A stretch of 8,238 nt of DNA. Origin: JBOHNM01 sp050730675 (lineage in GTDB: Bacteria > Planctomycetota > Phycisphaerae > Phycisphaerales > UBA1924). This document shows positions 1 to 5,968 of this stretch, piece after piece; the stretch's first letter is position 1, and every line of letters begins with the position of its first letter. The notes below the pieces were generated by a model. The model was not told where the DNA came from. It saw nothing but the letters and a program-made list of their open reading frames with translations, and ran no database searches. The stretch spans positions 1 to 8,238 of the forward strand of contig JBOHNM010000169.1 of the NCBI GenBank assembly GCA_050730675.1, read 5' to 3'. Position numbers and translations under genes: made by a program.

Positions 1-1451
1 TCTACGAACTGGCGCAATTGCTGAACGTGCCGCGCCGCCTGCTCGTCGAACGTGCTGGCGACGACTTCGACGCTCGCGGCGGTGTGACGGCGGAAGTCCG
101 TGACCTCCTCGGGGCGCTCGTCCACCAGCAGCACGATGATCTTCGCTTCCGGGAAGTTCTTGGCGATCGCCTTGGTCATCTTCTGCAGCAGCACCGTCTT
201 GCCGGTGCGCGGCGGCGCCACGATCAGCGCACGCTGGCCCTTTCCGAGCGGGGCGACCAGATCGACTATGCGGCACTCGACCTCTGTCGGATCGGTCTCG
301 AGGATGTACCGCTCTTCTGGGTGCAGCGGCGTCAGGTCCTCGAAGTTCTTGCGCTCGTGGACCTTCACGGGCTTGAGGCTGTTGACCGAGTCCACGCGCA
401 GCAGCGCGAAGTACTTCTCACTCTCCTTCGGCGGGCGGATGAACCCGCGCACCACCATGCCCTTGCGCAGGCCGTGCTTGCGGATCTGCGTCGGCGAGAG
501 GTAGATGTCGTCGGGGCCGGCAAGATAGGAGTTTTCAGGTGATCGCAAGAACCCGAAGCCGTCGGGCATGATCTCCAGCGTGCCGTCGCCGACCATCAGG
601 CCCTGCTTGGCCGCGCGGGCCTTGAGGATCTTGAAGATCAGGTCCTGCTTGCCGATCTGCTGGAAGTTCTCGAGCCCTTCCTTCTTGGCAATCTTGTGGA
701 TCTCTTCGATGTCCATCCGCTGCAGTTGCGAGATGGTCAGCGAATCCTTCAGCGAGGCGGCGTCGGCCTTGGCGACGATGGCCTCCAGCTCCGCCGCTTC
801 TCTTTCGAGTTCTTCGTCCGAGGGCAGCCCGTTCTGGCCGGGGGTGCCGCGGATCTCGCCGCCGTCAGCGCCGAATCCGCTGCCGCCGCCTCCTCCGCCA
901 CCACCACCGTGGCCACCGCCGCCGGGACCACCCGGGCCGCCAAACCCGCCACCACCGCGACGCTTTTTCTTCTTCTTGCGATTACCGAAGCCCGACGAGT
1001 AGCCGCCACCGCCGCCTTGGTAACCCCCGCCGCCACCCTGGTAGCCACCGCCGCCACCACCGCCTTGGTAACCGCCACCACCACCACCACCACCTCCACC
1101 TCCACCTCCACCTCCACCTCCTCCGCCTTGGTAGCCGCCTCCACCTCCGCCACCACCACCGGGATTACCGCCACCGGGGTGGCCACCACCACCGCCACCG
1201 CCCGGGACAACCACCGGCGCGGGCCCGGCGCCGTTGGCTTGGCTGAGTGAAGCGGGGGACACGAAGCTGCCGCCACCCGGCGGGCCGCCGGGCTGAACCG
1301 GCGGCGGAACTTTGGCGACGAACGCCGGCGCCGGAGCCGGGGGAGGTGCCGGTGCCTGAACCGCGATGGGCGCGGCCGGACGCGGGGGCGACTTGCCCTC
1401 GGATGAAGAAGACTTGGAGGACTTGCTCTCGCTTTCGGTGCTCTTGGCCAT
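1..1451 (-). CDS. rho: Transcription termination factor Rho, long Gly-rich N-terminal extension (3' end cut by window)
   Basis: This is the hexameric RNA-dependent ATPase helicase that terminates transcription. 483 codons are visible. Residues 1-83 are Ser/Lys then Pro/Ala rich. Residues 84-190 are almost pure Gly with four GYQG units and a basic patch KKKKKRR at 159-165. The Rho_N helical domain lies near 233-277 and the cold-shock RNA-binding domain near 288-360 (GFGFLRSPENSYLAGPDDIY begins at about 298). The ATPase core begins near 395, with Walker A APPRTGKT at 412-419 and the Walker B region LLVDERPEEVTDF from about 441. The visible part stops shortly after VASTFDEQAARHV, so roughly the last 215 residues, including the Q and R loops, lie beyond the edge. 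The family is typically about 420 residues, so the extension adds about 230. The start is the first in-frame ATG and has only a weak purine-rich stretch upstream. It follows coaE in the same direction after about 120 bases. The identity is certain; any role for the extension is inference. Confidence 0.97.
   Translation of the reverse strand, partial: MAKSTESESKSSKSSSSEGKSPPRPAAPIAVQAPAPPPAPAPAFVAKVPPPVQPGGPPGGGSFVSPASLSQANGAGPAPVVVPGGGGGGGHPGGGNPGGGGGGGGGYQGGGGGGGGGGGGGGGGGGGYQGGGGGGGYQGGGGGYQGGGGGYSSGFGNRKKKKKRRGGGGFGGPGGPGGGGHGGGGGGGGGSGFGADGGEIRGTPGQNGLPSDEELEREAAELEAIVAKADAASLKDSLTISQLQRMDIEEIHKIAKKEGLENFQQIGKQDLIFKILKARAAKQGLMVGDGTLEIMPDGFGFLRSPENSYLAGPDDIYLSPTQIRKHGLRKGMVVRGFIRPPKESEKYFALLRVDSVNSLKPVKVHERKNFEDLTPLHPEERYILETDPTEVECRIVDLVAPLGKGQRALIVAPPRTGKTVLLQKMTKAIAKNFPEAKIIVLLVDERPEEVTDFRRHTAASVEVVASTFDEQAARHVQQLRQFV
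1078..1120. repeat. In-frame triplet/hexanucleotide microsatellite inside rho
   Basis: On the plus strand five exact tandem copies of CACCTC occupy 1091-1120, directly preceded by a CCA-triplet run at 1078-1090. Read on the minus strand these are alternating GGA and GGT glycine codons within a 19-glycine run of Rho (residues 109-127). The unit length is a multiple of three, so slippage would change only the length of the glycine run and not the reading frame. Confidence 0.9.
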
Positions 1452-1545
1452 GACTCGCTCTTGGGGATGATGAGTGGGGGGAGTGCGGCTCCGCCGCGGC
1501 TGGATTGTCAGGTTGGATAAGGGGAAATGAGCCCTGCACCGGCGG

Positions 1546-1561
1546 GCCGGAGACATCCGGC
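1546..1561. other. Short perfect hairpin between coaE and rho
   Basis: GCCGGA and TCCGGC form a six-base-pair stem around a four-base loop, 12 bases past the coaE stop on the minus strand. No T-run follows on either strand, so it is not a standard intrinsic terminator. It could be a processing or mRNA stability element between coaE and rho, or chance in GC-rich DNA. Confidence 0.3.
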
Positions 1562-1572
1562 AGCGGGCGGGA

Positions 1573-2244
1573 CTAGGCGGGGGAACTCGGGGTAGGGGGG
1601 TGGGGGACGGTCGGTTCGCCGTGGGCGGCGAGGATCGCCTCGAACACCGACTTGACGCTGCGTCGAAGGTCGGCCTCGTTCCCCGAGTTGGCCACAGTAT
1701 AGCCGCTCCGGCGGCGTTTCTCGGCCAGGGGCAATTGGGCGGCCTCGCGCCGAGCCAGTTCATCGGCCGACCACCCGCGGGTGGTAGTGACGCGGGCCAG
1801 ACGCCGGTCGAGCGGGGCATCCACGAAGATCACCGCGTCGCACTCGCAGTCGACGCCGGCTTCGAACAGGAGCGGGGCGTCGATGATGAAGGCGGGGGGC
1901 GGGTTGGCGGCGGCCCGGGCTTCCCGCAGCCGTTGCTGGCGGCGGGCGTGGAGAGCGGGGTGGATGATGGACTCGAGGAACGTGCGCTCGGCTGGGTTGG
2001 AGAAGACGACCTTGGCGATGGCGGCGCGATCGACCGAATGGTCGGGGGCGGGCGCGAGGATGCGAGCGCCCCAGCGGGCGACGAGTTGGTCTCGCACGGC
2101 GGGCTGCTGGAGGACGGTCTTGGCCTCGGAATCGGAGTCGCTGACGACCGCGCCGAGTTCGGCGAGGAGCTTGGCCACCGTGCTCTTGCCCGAGCCGATG
2201 CCGCCGACGAGACCAACAACGACGGGGTGCTTGACGGCGGTCAT
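1573..2244 (-). CDS. coaE: Dephospho-CoA kinase
   Basis: It catalyses the last step of coenzyme A synthesis: ATP-dependent phosphorylation of the ribose 3'-hydroxyl of dephospho-CoA in the cytoplasm. The product is 223 residues, slightly longer than the usual 200-210. It opens with VVVGLVGGIGSGKST; the P-loop is at residues 14-22. An Asp-rich DSDSEAK motif at 36-42 stands where the family has its catalytic DAD motif. Other family marks are IIHP at 93-96, the lid-side strand IIDAPLLFEAG at 120-130, and a C-terminal YTVANSG at 182-188 (usually YVIDNSG, so one Asp is replaced). The last 13 residues are a Pro/Ser tail. Start: the ATG overlaps the stop of the PH-domain gene as ATGA, so translation is probably coupled. 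An open frame continues upstream to 2709, but it is the shadow of the PH gene. rho lies downstream. Confidence 0.95.
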   Translation of the reverse strand: MTAVKHPVVVGLVGGIGSGKSTVAKLLAELGAVVSDSDSEAKTVLQQPAVRDQLVARWGARILAPAPDHSVDRAAIAKVVFSNPAERTFLESIIHPALHARRQQRLREARAAANPPPAFIIDAPLLFEAGVDCECDAVIFVDAPLDRRLARVTTTRGWSADELARREAAQLPLAEKRRRSGYTVANSGNEADLRRSVKSVFEAILAAHGEPTVPHPPTPSSPA

Positions 2245-2801
2245 GTCAATGCTCCCGGCAGGGGCATGACCGAGCGGGCATCGTCGATGGCGCGGCGGAC
2301 AGTGCTCAGCGTGGATTCCGGTTGCGCGACCATGACCCAGGCGAAGCGGCCGGTGGGGGAGGGGCCTCCGGCGGTGTTGAACAAAAGTGTGCCAAGGCCG
2401 AAGATCCGCTCGCGGATGGACTTGGCGACCGACACGCTCTGCAGGTTGGTGATCGGTGCCTCGGTGGTGAGCCGTCGAAGGATGCCGACACGCCGGACCA
2501 CCCGCCGGTTGGTCAGGACGAACACGTGGGTGGACCAGTCCAGCAGGAGCCAGATCAGGACCAGGGCGACGGCGGCCAGACCGAGCGCTACGGGGATGCG
2601 CGGGTCGCGGGAAAGGATGCCGAGTCCCCGCTCGGCGGCCCAGCGGCCGGCCGCCGCGGCGATGATCAGGCCGGCCAGCGTCTCGGCGCGCCAGAGGAGT
2701 ATGTACCACAAACTTGGGCGAAAGGCGAGGATCACACGCTCGTCAGGTCCGACCATGCCGGGCGGGACGGGCAGCGCGGTCTGTCGGTTCTGGCCGCTCA
2801 C
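2241..2801 (-). CDS. Membrane protein with bacterial PH (bPH2-type) domain
   Basis: The product is 186 residues and of unknown biochemical role. The N-terminus is soluble, with the strand DERVILAFRPSLWYILLW typical of bPH2 proteins. Two membrane helices follow at about residues 41-57 and 70-89. The PH-like beta domain then starts with the family hallmark THVFVLTNRRVVRRVGIL (91-108) and continues with APITNLQSVSV and ERIFGLGTLLFNTAGG (131-146). The most likely start is GTG at 2801, because it overlaps the hpt stop as GTGA; an internal ATG at 2756 is the alternative. The gene's own stop overlaps the coaE start as ATGA. The DUF304/bPH2 family is widespread, and individual members often sit beside housekeeping genes with no assigned function. 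The position between purine salvage and CoA synthesis suggests co-expression, not a shared pathway. Confidence 0.9.
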   Translation of the reverse strand: MSGQNRQTALPVPPGMVGPDERVILAFRPSLWYILLWRAETLAGLIIAAAAGRWAAERGLGILSRDPRIPVALGLAAVALVLIWLLLDWSTHVFVLTNRRVVRRVGILRRLTTEAPITNLQSVSVAKSIRERIFGLGTLLFNTAGGPSPTGRFAWVMVAQPESTLSTVRRAIDDARSVMPLPGALT

Positions 2802-3376
2802 GTCCCCCCCGTCGCTCCCGAGTCGAGCACCACGATGTCCGGCACGTTGCGGTAGAGGCCGTCGTAGTCCAGCCCGTAGCCGACGACGAACTCGTCCTCG
2901 ATCTCGAAGCCCGCGAACTCGATCTGCACCTCTTCCTTGCGCCCCGAGGGCTTCTTCTTGTCGAGCAGCACCACCGTGCGCAGGCTCTGCACGTTCTGGG
3001 CCATCACCATGCGGCGGAGCAAGCCCAGCGTCTGGCCGCTGTCGAGGATGTCGTCCACCAGCACCACGCGGCACCCGCGCAGATCCGTCGGCACGCCGCT
3101 CTGCACCGTGACACCCTGCGACGAGGTGCTCTTGCCGGGATAGCTCGAGAGCGTGACGGGCTTGATCGACATGCTCACGGGCATGTTGCGGATAAGGTCC
3201 GAGACAAAGACCAGCGCGCCCGTGAGGACCGGGACCATCACGATCGGCCCGGCGCTCTGTCCGGCGGCGCGGAACTTCTCCGCCTCGCGGGCGAGTTCAC
3301 GCGACATCTCAAGGCCGATCTCGGCCACCCTTTGGGCGATGCGCTCGCGCGAGATGAGGACACGTTCGCGGGACAT
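2798..3376 (-). CDS. hpt: Hypoxanthine phosphoribosyltransferase
   Basis: It transfers phosphoribose from PRPP to hypoxanthine (and usually guanine), giving IMP or GMP in purine salvage in the cytoplasm. The length of 192 residues is normal for the family. Visible marks are the N-terminal VLISRERIAQRVAEIG, the PPi-loop region VPVLTGALVFVSDLIR (48-63), the flexible-loop start LSSYPGKSTSSQG (76-88), the PRPP-binding motif VVLVDDILDSGQTL (104-117), the base-binding strand with VVLLDKKK (135-142), and the C-terminal hallmark DEFVVGYGLDYDGLYRN (161-177). The usual single Gly of the PPi loop appears as T-G (LTGAL instead of LKGAL), a mild difference. It is the first gene of the minus-strand run, and its TGA stop overlaps the GTG start of the PH gene. 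No strong Shine-Dalgarno sequence is visible before its ATG. Confidence 0.95.
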   Translation of the reverse strand: MSRERVLISRERIAQRVAEIGLEMSRELAREAEKFRAAGQSAGPIVMVPVLTGALVFVSDLIRNMPVSMSIKPVTLSSYPGKSTSSQGVTVQSGVPTDLRGCRVVLVDDILDSGQTLGLLRRMVMAQNVQSLRTVVLLDKKKPSGRKEEVQIEFAGFEIEDEFVVGYGLDYDGLYRNVPDIVVLDSGATGGT

Positions 3377-3566
3377 GCCGCAAGTCTAGCGAATCGAGCG
3401 GGCACCGGTTTCCAGCAGGGAATTGCATCGGATTTGACGGGGATGCAGGATGCTGAGACCATTTCGTAGCCCGCAATCACCACCAAAGAGACGTTGCCTG
3501 ATCGCCGTTGCAGTGCCAGCGTAATGTCGCTGGTCCGAATCCCCCCTCGGAATGCGGAGTGAACCG
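3377..3566. promoter_or_regulatory. Divergent intergenic region between hpt and the ethylene-binding protein gene
   Basis: 190 bases separate two divergently read genes, so promoters for the hpt-PH-coaE(-rho) run and for the plus-strand gene must lie here. A TTGACG hexamer at 3434-3439 could be a plus-strand -35 box, but no matching -10 stands at the right distance. I cannot place either promoter with confidence. Confidence 0.5.
3556..3559 (+). promoter_or_regulatory. Shine-Dalgarno GGAG that decides the start at 3567
   Basis: GGAG stands seven bases before the ATG at 3567. An in-frame ATG at 3552 lies just upstream of this site and has no such sequence before it, so the later start is preferred and the product is five residues shorter than the longest frame. 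Confidence 0.65.
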
Positions 3567-4541
3567 ATGTCGATCGATACATCCGCCGAGTCTTGCCGTC
3601 TGTGCGAAGCTGCGGCGTCGGTTGCCGGCGTGCCGCCGGCACCGGCAGAGGTCGAGGGGAACCGACTCGTTTCGTTCTTCGCGCGGCTGTTCGACACCGA
3701 AGGGTTCCCGCCGCGCTGGCGGTGCGGCACGTGGGAGCCCGAGGTGGGCTGGTTGCATATCTGCGCAGACATCGCGATTTTCGGCGCGTACGCCGCCATC
3801 CCCGCGACGCTCCTGTACTTCATCCTGCGGCGACGCGACGTTCCGATGCGGGGCATCTTCTGGCTCTTCGCGGCATTCATCGTTTCGTGCGGCCTCACCC
3901 ACCTGGTTGACGCGACCATGTTCTACACCCCGATGTACCGTTTCCTCGGCGTGATGAAGGTGATCACGGCCGTCATCTCGATTGTCACGGTCGTCGCGCT
4001 GGCGCGGGTGCTGCCCGAGGCGCTGCGGCTGCCCGGGCTGGCCCAGTCGCACGAGCGCATGCGCGTGGCGCTCGCGGAGCGCGAACGGGCCGAGGAGAAG
4101 GCCCGGGTGCTGAGCGAGCAGCTCGAGGTCCGCAACGCCATGCTGACCGTGCGGTCGCGGCGCGTCGCCGAGGCGATGTCGCTCGCCCGCGTCGGCGCGA
4201 TCCGGTGGAACACCCTCACCGGGCACGTTGAATGGGAGGTCGGCGTGCGCGAGGCGCTGGCCGAAGGCGGCGAGGCGTTGCCCTTTGATTCCTGGGAGGA
4301 TGTGCTGACCGGCTCGACGCTCGTCAAGCTGCTGCGTGAGGGGATGGACTGCGCGCGGAACAACCGCCCACTCTCGATCGAGCTTCCGCTGCGCTCGGAC
4401 AAGGGGCCGGCGCGGATCGCACGCATCAGCGCCGCGCCCGAGCGGCCGCTGGACGACGATGCACCCGCGCTCATGGGTGTCGTGCGGGTGATCACGGAGG
4501 AAGGATCGGGGCTGCCCGGGGGTGGAGGCACGCTGTCGTGA
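3567..4541 (+). CDS. ETR1-type ethylene-binding membrane sensor with coiled coil and PAS-like domain, no kinase
   Basis: 324 residues. Residues 1-60 are soluble and contain a CRLC pair (10-13). Three membrane helices follow at about 61-86, 97-119 and 127-147. Aligned to plant ETR1, all the copper/ethylene positions are kept at the right spacing: Asp25, Tyr32, Ile35, Pro36 match D68, Y75, I78, P79 in ICADIAIFGAYAAIPATLLY, and Ile62, Cys65, His69 match I105, C108, H112 in FIVSCGLTHL. The third helix MKVITAVISIVTVVALARVLP also resembles ETR1. A charged coiled coil (about 155-195) leads to a PAS-like domain (about 203-312; LARVGAIRWNTLTGHVEW and a C-terminal VVRVITEE strand). The protein ends in a Gly-rich tail. 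There is no histidine kinase, GGDEF or methyl-accepting domain, so output must come from a partner or from the PAS-like module. It stands alone between divergent hpt and convergent osmC. Ethylene as ligand is inferred from residue conservation; it was not shown here. Confidence 0.85.
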   Translation: MSIDTSAESCRLCEAAASVAGVPPAPAEVEGNRLVSFFARLFDTEGFPPRWRCGTWEPEVGWLHICADIAIFGAYAAIPATLLYFILRRRDVPMRGIFWLFAAFIVSCGLTHLVDATMFYTPMYRFLGVMKVITAVISIVTVVALARVLPEALRLPGLAQSHERMRVALAERERAEEKARVLSEQLEVRNAMLTVRSRRVAEAMSLARVGAIRWNTLTGHVEWEVGVREALAEGGEALPFDSWEDVLTGSTLVKLLREGMDCARNNRPLSIELPLRSDKGPARIARISAAPERPLDDDAPALMGVVRVITEEGSGLPGGGGTLS

Positions 4542-4618
4542 TCCGGTGTACGGCGGCGTAAGAGACGGCGCTATGGAGGAAAGAGACCCCGTTGCGCTGC
4601 ATGTTGCGATACTTCCAG

Positions 4619-4655
4619 CAAAGAAAACGAGGCCCCGGATTGCTCCGGGGGCCTC
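4619..4655 (-). terminator. Intrinsic terminator of the osmC-family gene
   Basis: On the minus strand, about 50 bases after the osmC stop, GAGGCCCC pairs with GGGGCCTC (4629-4636 with 4648-4655). The inner CCGG/CCGG pairs extend the stem if one G is bulged. The tail GTTTTCTTTGC follows. The T-rich tail exists only on the minus strand. It lies in the 164-base gap between convergent genes, so it may also slow plus-strand readthrough. Confidence 0.85.
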
Positions 4656-4705
4656 GGTGTGCATGCTTGTTGATCGCGGTGTGCTGTGGCCCGGCGCCTT
4701 GACGA

Positions 4706-5302
4706 TCATCCGACGATCAAGCGCGAGTTGGTCTGGATTGCGCGGGTGATATTGAAAAAATTGGGGCTGGTCGCGCGGATCGTGTCGTGCAACTGCGCGA
4801 ACTGTGCGGCCGTCCCGCTGCCGTCGATGCGCACCGTCTGCTCGAGCTGGCGATATCCCGGCGGAACCTGATCGCTCAGGCCCAGGAAGCCGCGCAGGTC
4901 GATATCGCCCGTGGTCTCGATTTCCAGCTTGGTGAGCTGGATGCCCATCAGCGCCGCCACAGCGGAGTAGCCGACCATCATGCACGAGTTGAGCGCCGCG
5001 AGCAGGTACTCCTGCGGGTTGGCGTACTGGTTGGTCCCGACCAGTTCGAGCGGTTCATCGACCTTGATCGTGAACGGCCGCTGCACAAACTCGCCGCCGA
5101 GCGTGCATCCCTCCACGTGGTGGTCCGACCGCGTCCCGCCCATCCAGCGGCTCTGGACACGCCAGCTGGTATTGCCCTTGGCGGGATCGGTCTTGATGGC
5201 GTCGATGCACCCTTGAAGTGCGGCGACGTCGATGCCGTTGATGGTGCGGGGCGTCGGCGCCGTGGCGGGCTTGCTCTGGGTGGCTTTGGTCATCGTCTGC
5301 AT
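4706..5302 (-). CDS. OsmC/Ohr-family protein
   Basis: 198 residues, longer than classical OsmC (about 140) because of an N-terminal segment of about 45 residues. The OsmC fold is recognisable from the beta-rich N-terminal half (SWRVQSRWMGGTRSDHHVEG) and the helix NPQEYLLAALNSCMMVGYSA (95-114), which carries the reactive first cysteine, C107. Classical OsmC and Ohr reduce organic peroxides with two cysteines, the second usually just before Pro. Here that position reads RATSPNFFNITRAI, with Ser179 in place of the second Cys, so a two-cysteine peroxidase cycle is doubtful. The gene could be a one-cysteine variant or a non-enzymatic member. Start: ATG at 5302 has GGAG seven bases upstream; the frame stays open to 5554 but crosses operator-like repeats and a terminator. 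It is a single-gene unit with its own terminator, and the repeats at 5402-5431 probably control it. Confidence 0.88.
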   Translation of the reverse strand: MQTMTKATQSKPATAPTPRTINGIDVAALQGCIDAIKTDPAKGNTSWRVQSRWMGGTRSDHHVEGCTLGGEFVQRPFTIKVDEPLELVGTNQYANPQEYLLAALNSCMMVGYSAVAALMGIQLTKLEIETTGDIDLRGFLGLSDQVPPGYRQLEQTVRIDGSGTAAQFAQLHDTIRATSPNFFNITRAIQTNSRLIVG

Positions 5303-5401
5303 GTGCGTGCTCCGGGCTGCGGGCTGGGGTTCGATGTGCGGGCCACCTTGGCCTACACGTGTGATGATGTCATGCCCCGAGCCCGTGAACAGCGCACTTG
5401 C

Positions 5402-5431
5402 AGTACACCCCGGGTGTACTCCAGGTACACC
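5402..5431. promoter_or_regulatory. Operator-like array of three alternating GTACACC half-sites upstream of osmC
   Basis: Reading the plus strand, GTACACC (5403-5409), GGTGTAC (5413-5419) and GTACACC (5425-5431) alternate in orientation with centres 10 and 12 bases apart, about one helical turn each. The first two form a perfect 19-base palindrome, AGTACACCCCGGGTGTACT (5402-5420), with nine-base arms. The array lies about 100 bases before the osmC start and just after the terminator of the preceding gene, as expected for a repressor or activator site. I cannot name the regulator. The spacing does not match the cyanobacterial-type LexA box, and the site is not the AT-rich OhrR type. Confidence 0.6.
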
Positions 5432-5459
5432 GGCGTTCGACCGCCGTTCTGGTCTGGAC

Positions 5460-5512
5460 AAAAAAAGGCACCGCCCCACATCGCGGCTTGAGGAACCACG
5501 ACGGTGGGGCGG
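5460..5512 (-). terminator. Intrinsic terminator of the Gln/Gly-rich protein gene
   Basis: On the minus strand CCGCCCCAC (from 5512) pairs perfectly over nine bases with GTGGGGCGG (5479-5471), enclosing a 24-base loop. A short CGGTGCC-like spacer and seven consecutive T (5466-5460) follow. It lies 64 bases past the stop of the gene at 5576-5968 and isolates it from osmC. Confidence 0.85.
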
Positions 5513-5575
5513 CACACCAGGACTTGGTTGTCCGATCATCGCGCGGTGCTTCACGCGCCTGCACGTTGCGGAATA

Positions 5576-5968
5576 TCACATGCCGCACGAGCCCTTGCCG
5601 GCGCTCATGTCGCCCGGCTTCTGGCCCGATACCGCTTTGCCCGAGTTGGCATTGCCCTGAGGACCGCGCTGCGCATCACCTGTCTCGTTCTCGCCCTCAT
5701 CGCCCTCGTCGGGGTTCTGCCGGCCGGCGCGGTCGCGCTCGCCCGCGGCCTGGCCGGGCTTCTGTCCCTGCTCCTCGCCGGGCTTGGTGCGGCCGATTTC
5801 TTCGCGGCCGGGGGTCTCCACACCCTGCGAGCCGGGGATGTTCGGGGTGCGCTGGCCGCGCTGGTCAGCATCGCCCGGCCGGCCCTGGTTCTGCTGCTGG
5901 CCCGACTGCTCTTGCTGCTGCTGGCCGGGCTGGTTCTTGCTGGTCTGCTGCGGGTTGGTCTGAGCCAT
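5576..5968 (-). CDS. Gln/Gly-rich intrinsically disordered hydrophilic protein
   Basis: I do not recognise a family. The product has 130 residues, of which about 25 are Gly and about 23 Gln, with many Glu, Asp, Arg and Pro. Leu, Phe, Tyr, Trp and His are absent and only a few Ile and Val occur. The first third is Gln-rich (QPGQQQQEQSGQQQNQG). The middle has PNIPGSQGVETPGREEIGR (42-60). The C-terminus is GDMSAGKGSCGM, with a single Cys. Such a composition predicts no stable fold and meets the idea of a hydrophilin or LEA-like protectant (high Gly, high hydrophilicity); that role is inference. The start ATG at 5968 has GGAG eight bases upstream. A longer frame from 6007 lacks such a site and adds a dissimilar segment. 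A strong terminator directly downstream supports a real transcription unit. Confidence 0.75.
   Translation of the reverse strand: MAQTNPQQTSKNQPGQQQQEQSGQQQNQGRPGDADQRGQRTPNIPGSQGVETPGREEIGRTKPGEEQGQKPGQAAGERDRAGRQNPDEGDEGENETGDAQRGPQGNANSGKAVSGQKPGDMSAGKGSCGM

Noticed and set aside
18..1250. Plus-strand open frames opposite rho, and minus-strand frames at 749-1276 and 1165-1539
   Set aside because: They are shadows of rho. The Thr/Ala- and Val/Ala-rich products are frame-shifted readings of the glycine repeat, and the true Rho frame is unambiguous.
3434..3439. TTGACG as a -35 promoter box for the sensor gene
   Set aside because: No reasonable -10 hexamer stands 16-18 bases downstream. The bases there read GACCAT.
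1600..3469. Long plus-strand frames of up to 503 codons opposite coaE, the PH gene and hpt
   Set aside because: High GC removes stop codons on the opposite strand. The products have no family resemblance, while the minus-strand genes have clear motifs and coupled starts.
4522..4871. Small plus-strand frames after the sensor gene
   Set aside because: They run through the osmC terminator hairpin and the osmC 3' end and show no family features.
3386..4985. Long minus-strand frames (including 502 codons at 3477-4985) opposite the ethylene-binding protein gene
   Set aside because: The plus-strand product has conserved ETR1 residues and a ribosome site. The minus frame also overlaps the osmC gene and its terminator.
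5402..5420. LexA-type SOS box reading of AGTAC...GTACT
   Set aside because: Nine bases separate the AGTAC arms, more than in the cyanobacterial-type box I know, and the downstream gene is not an SOS gene.
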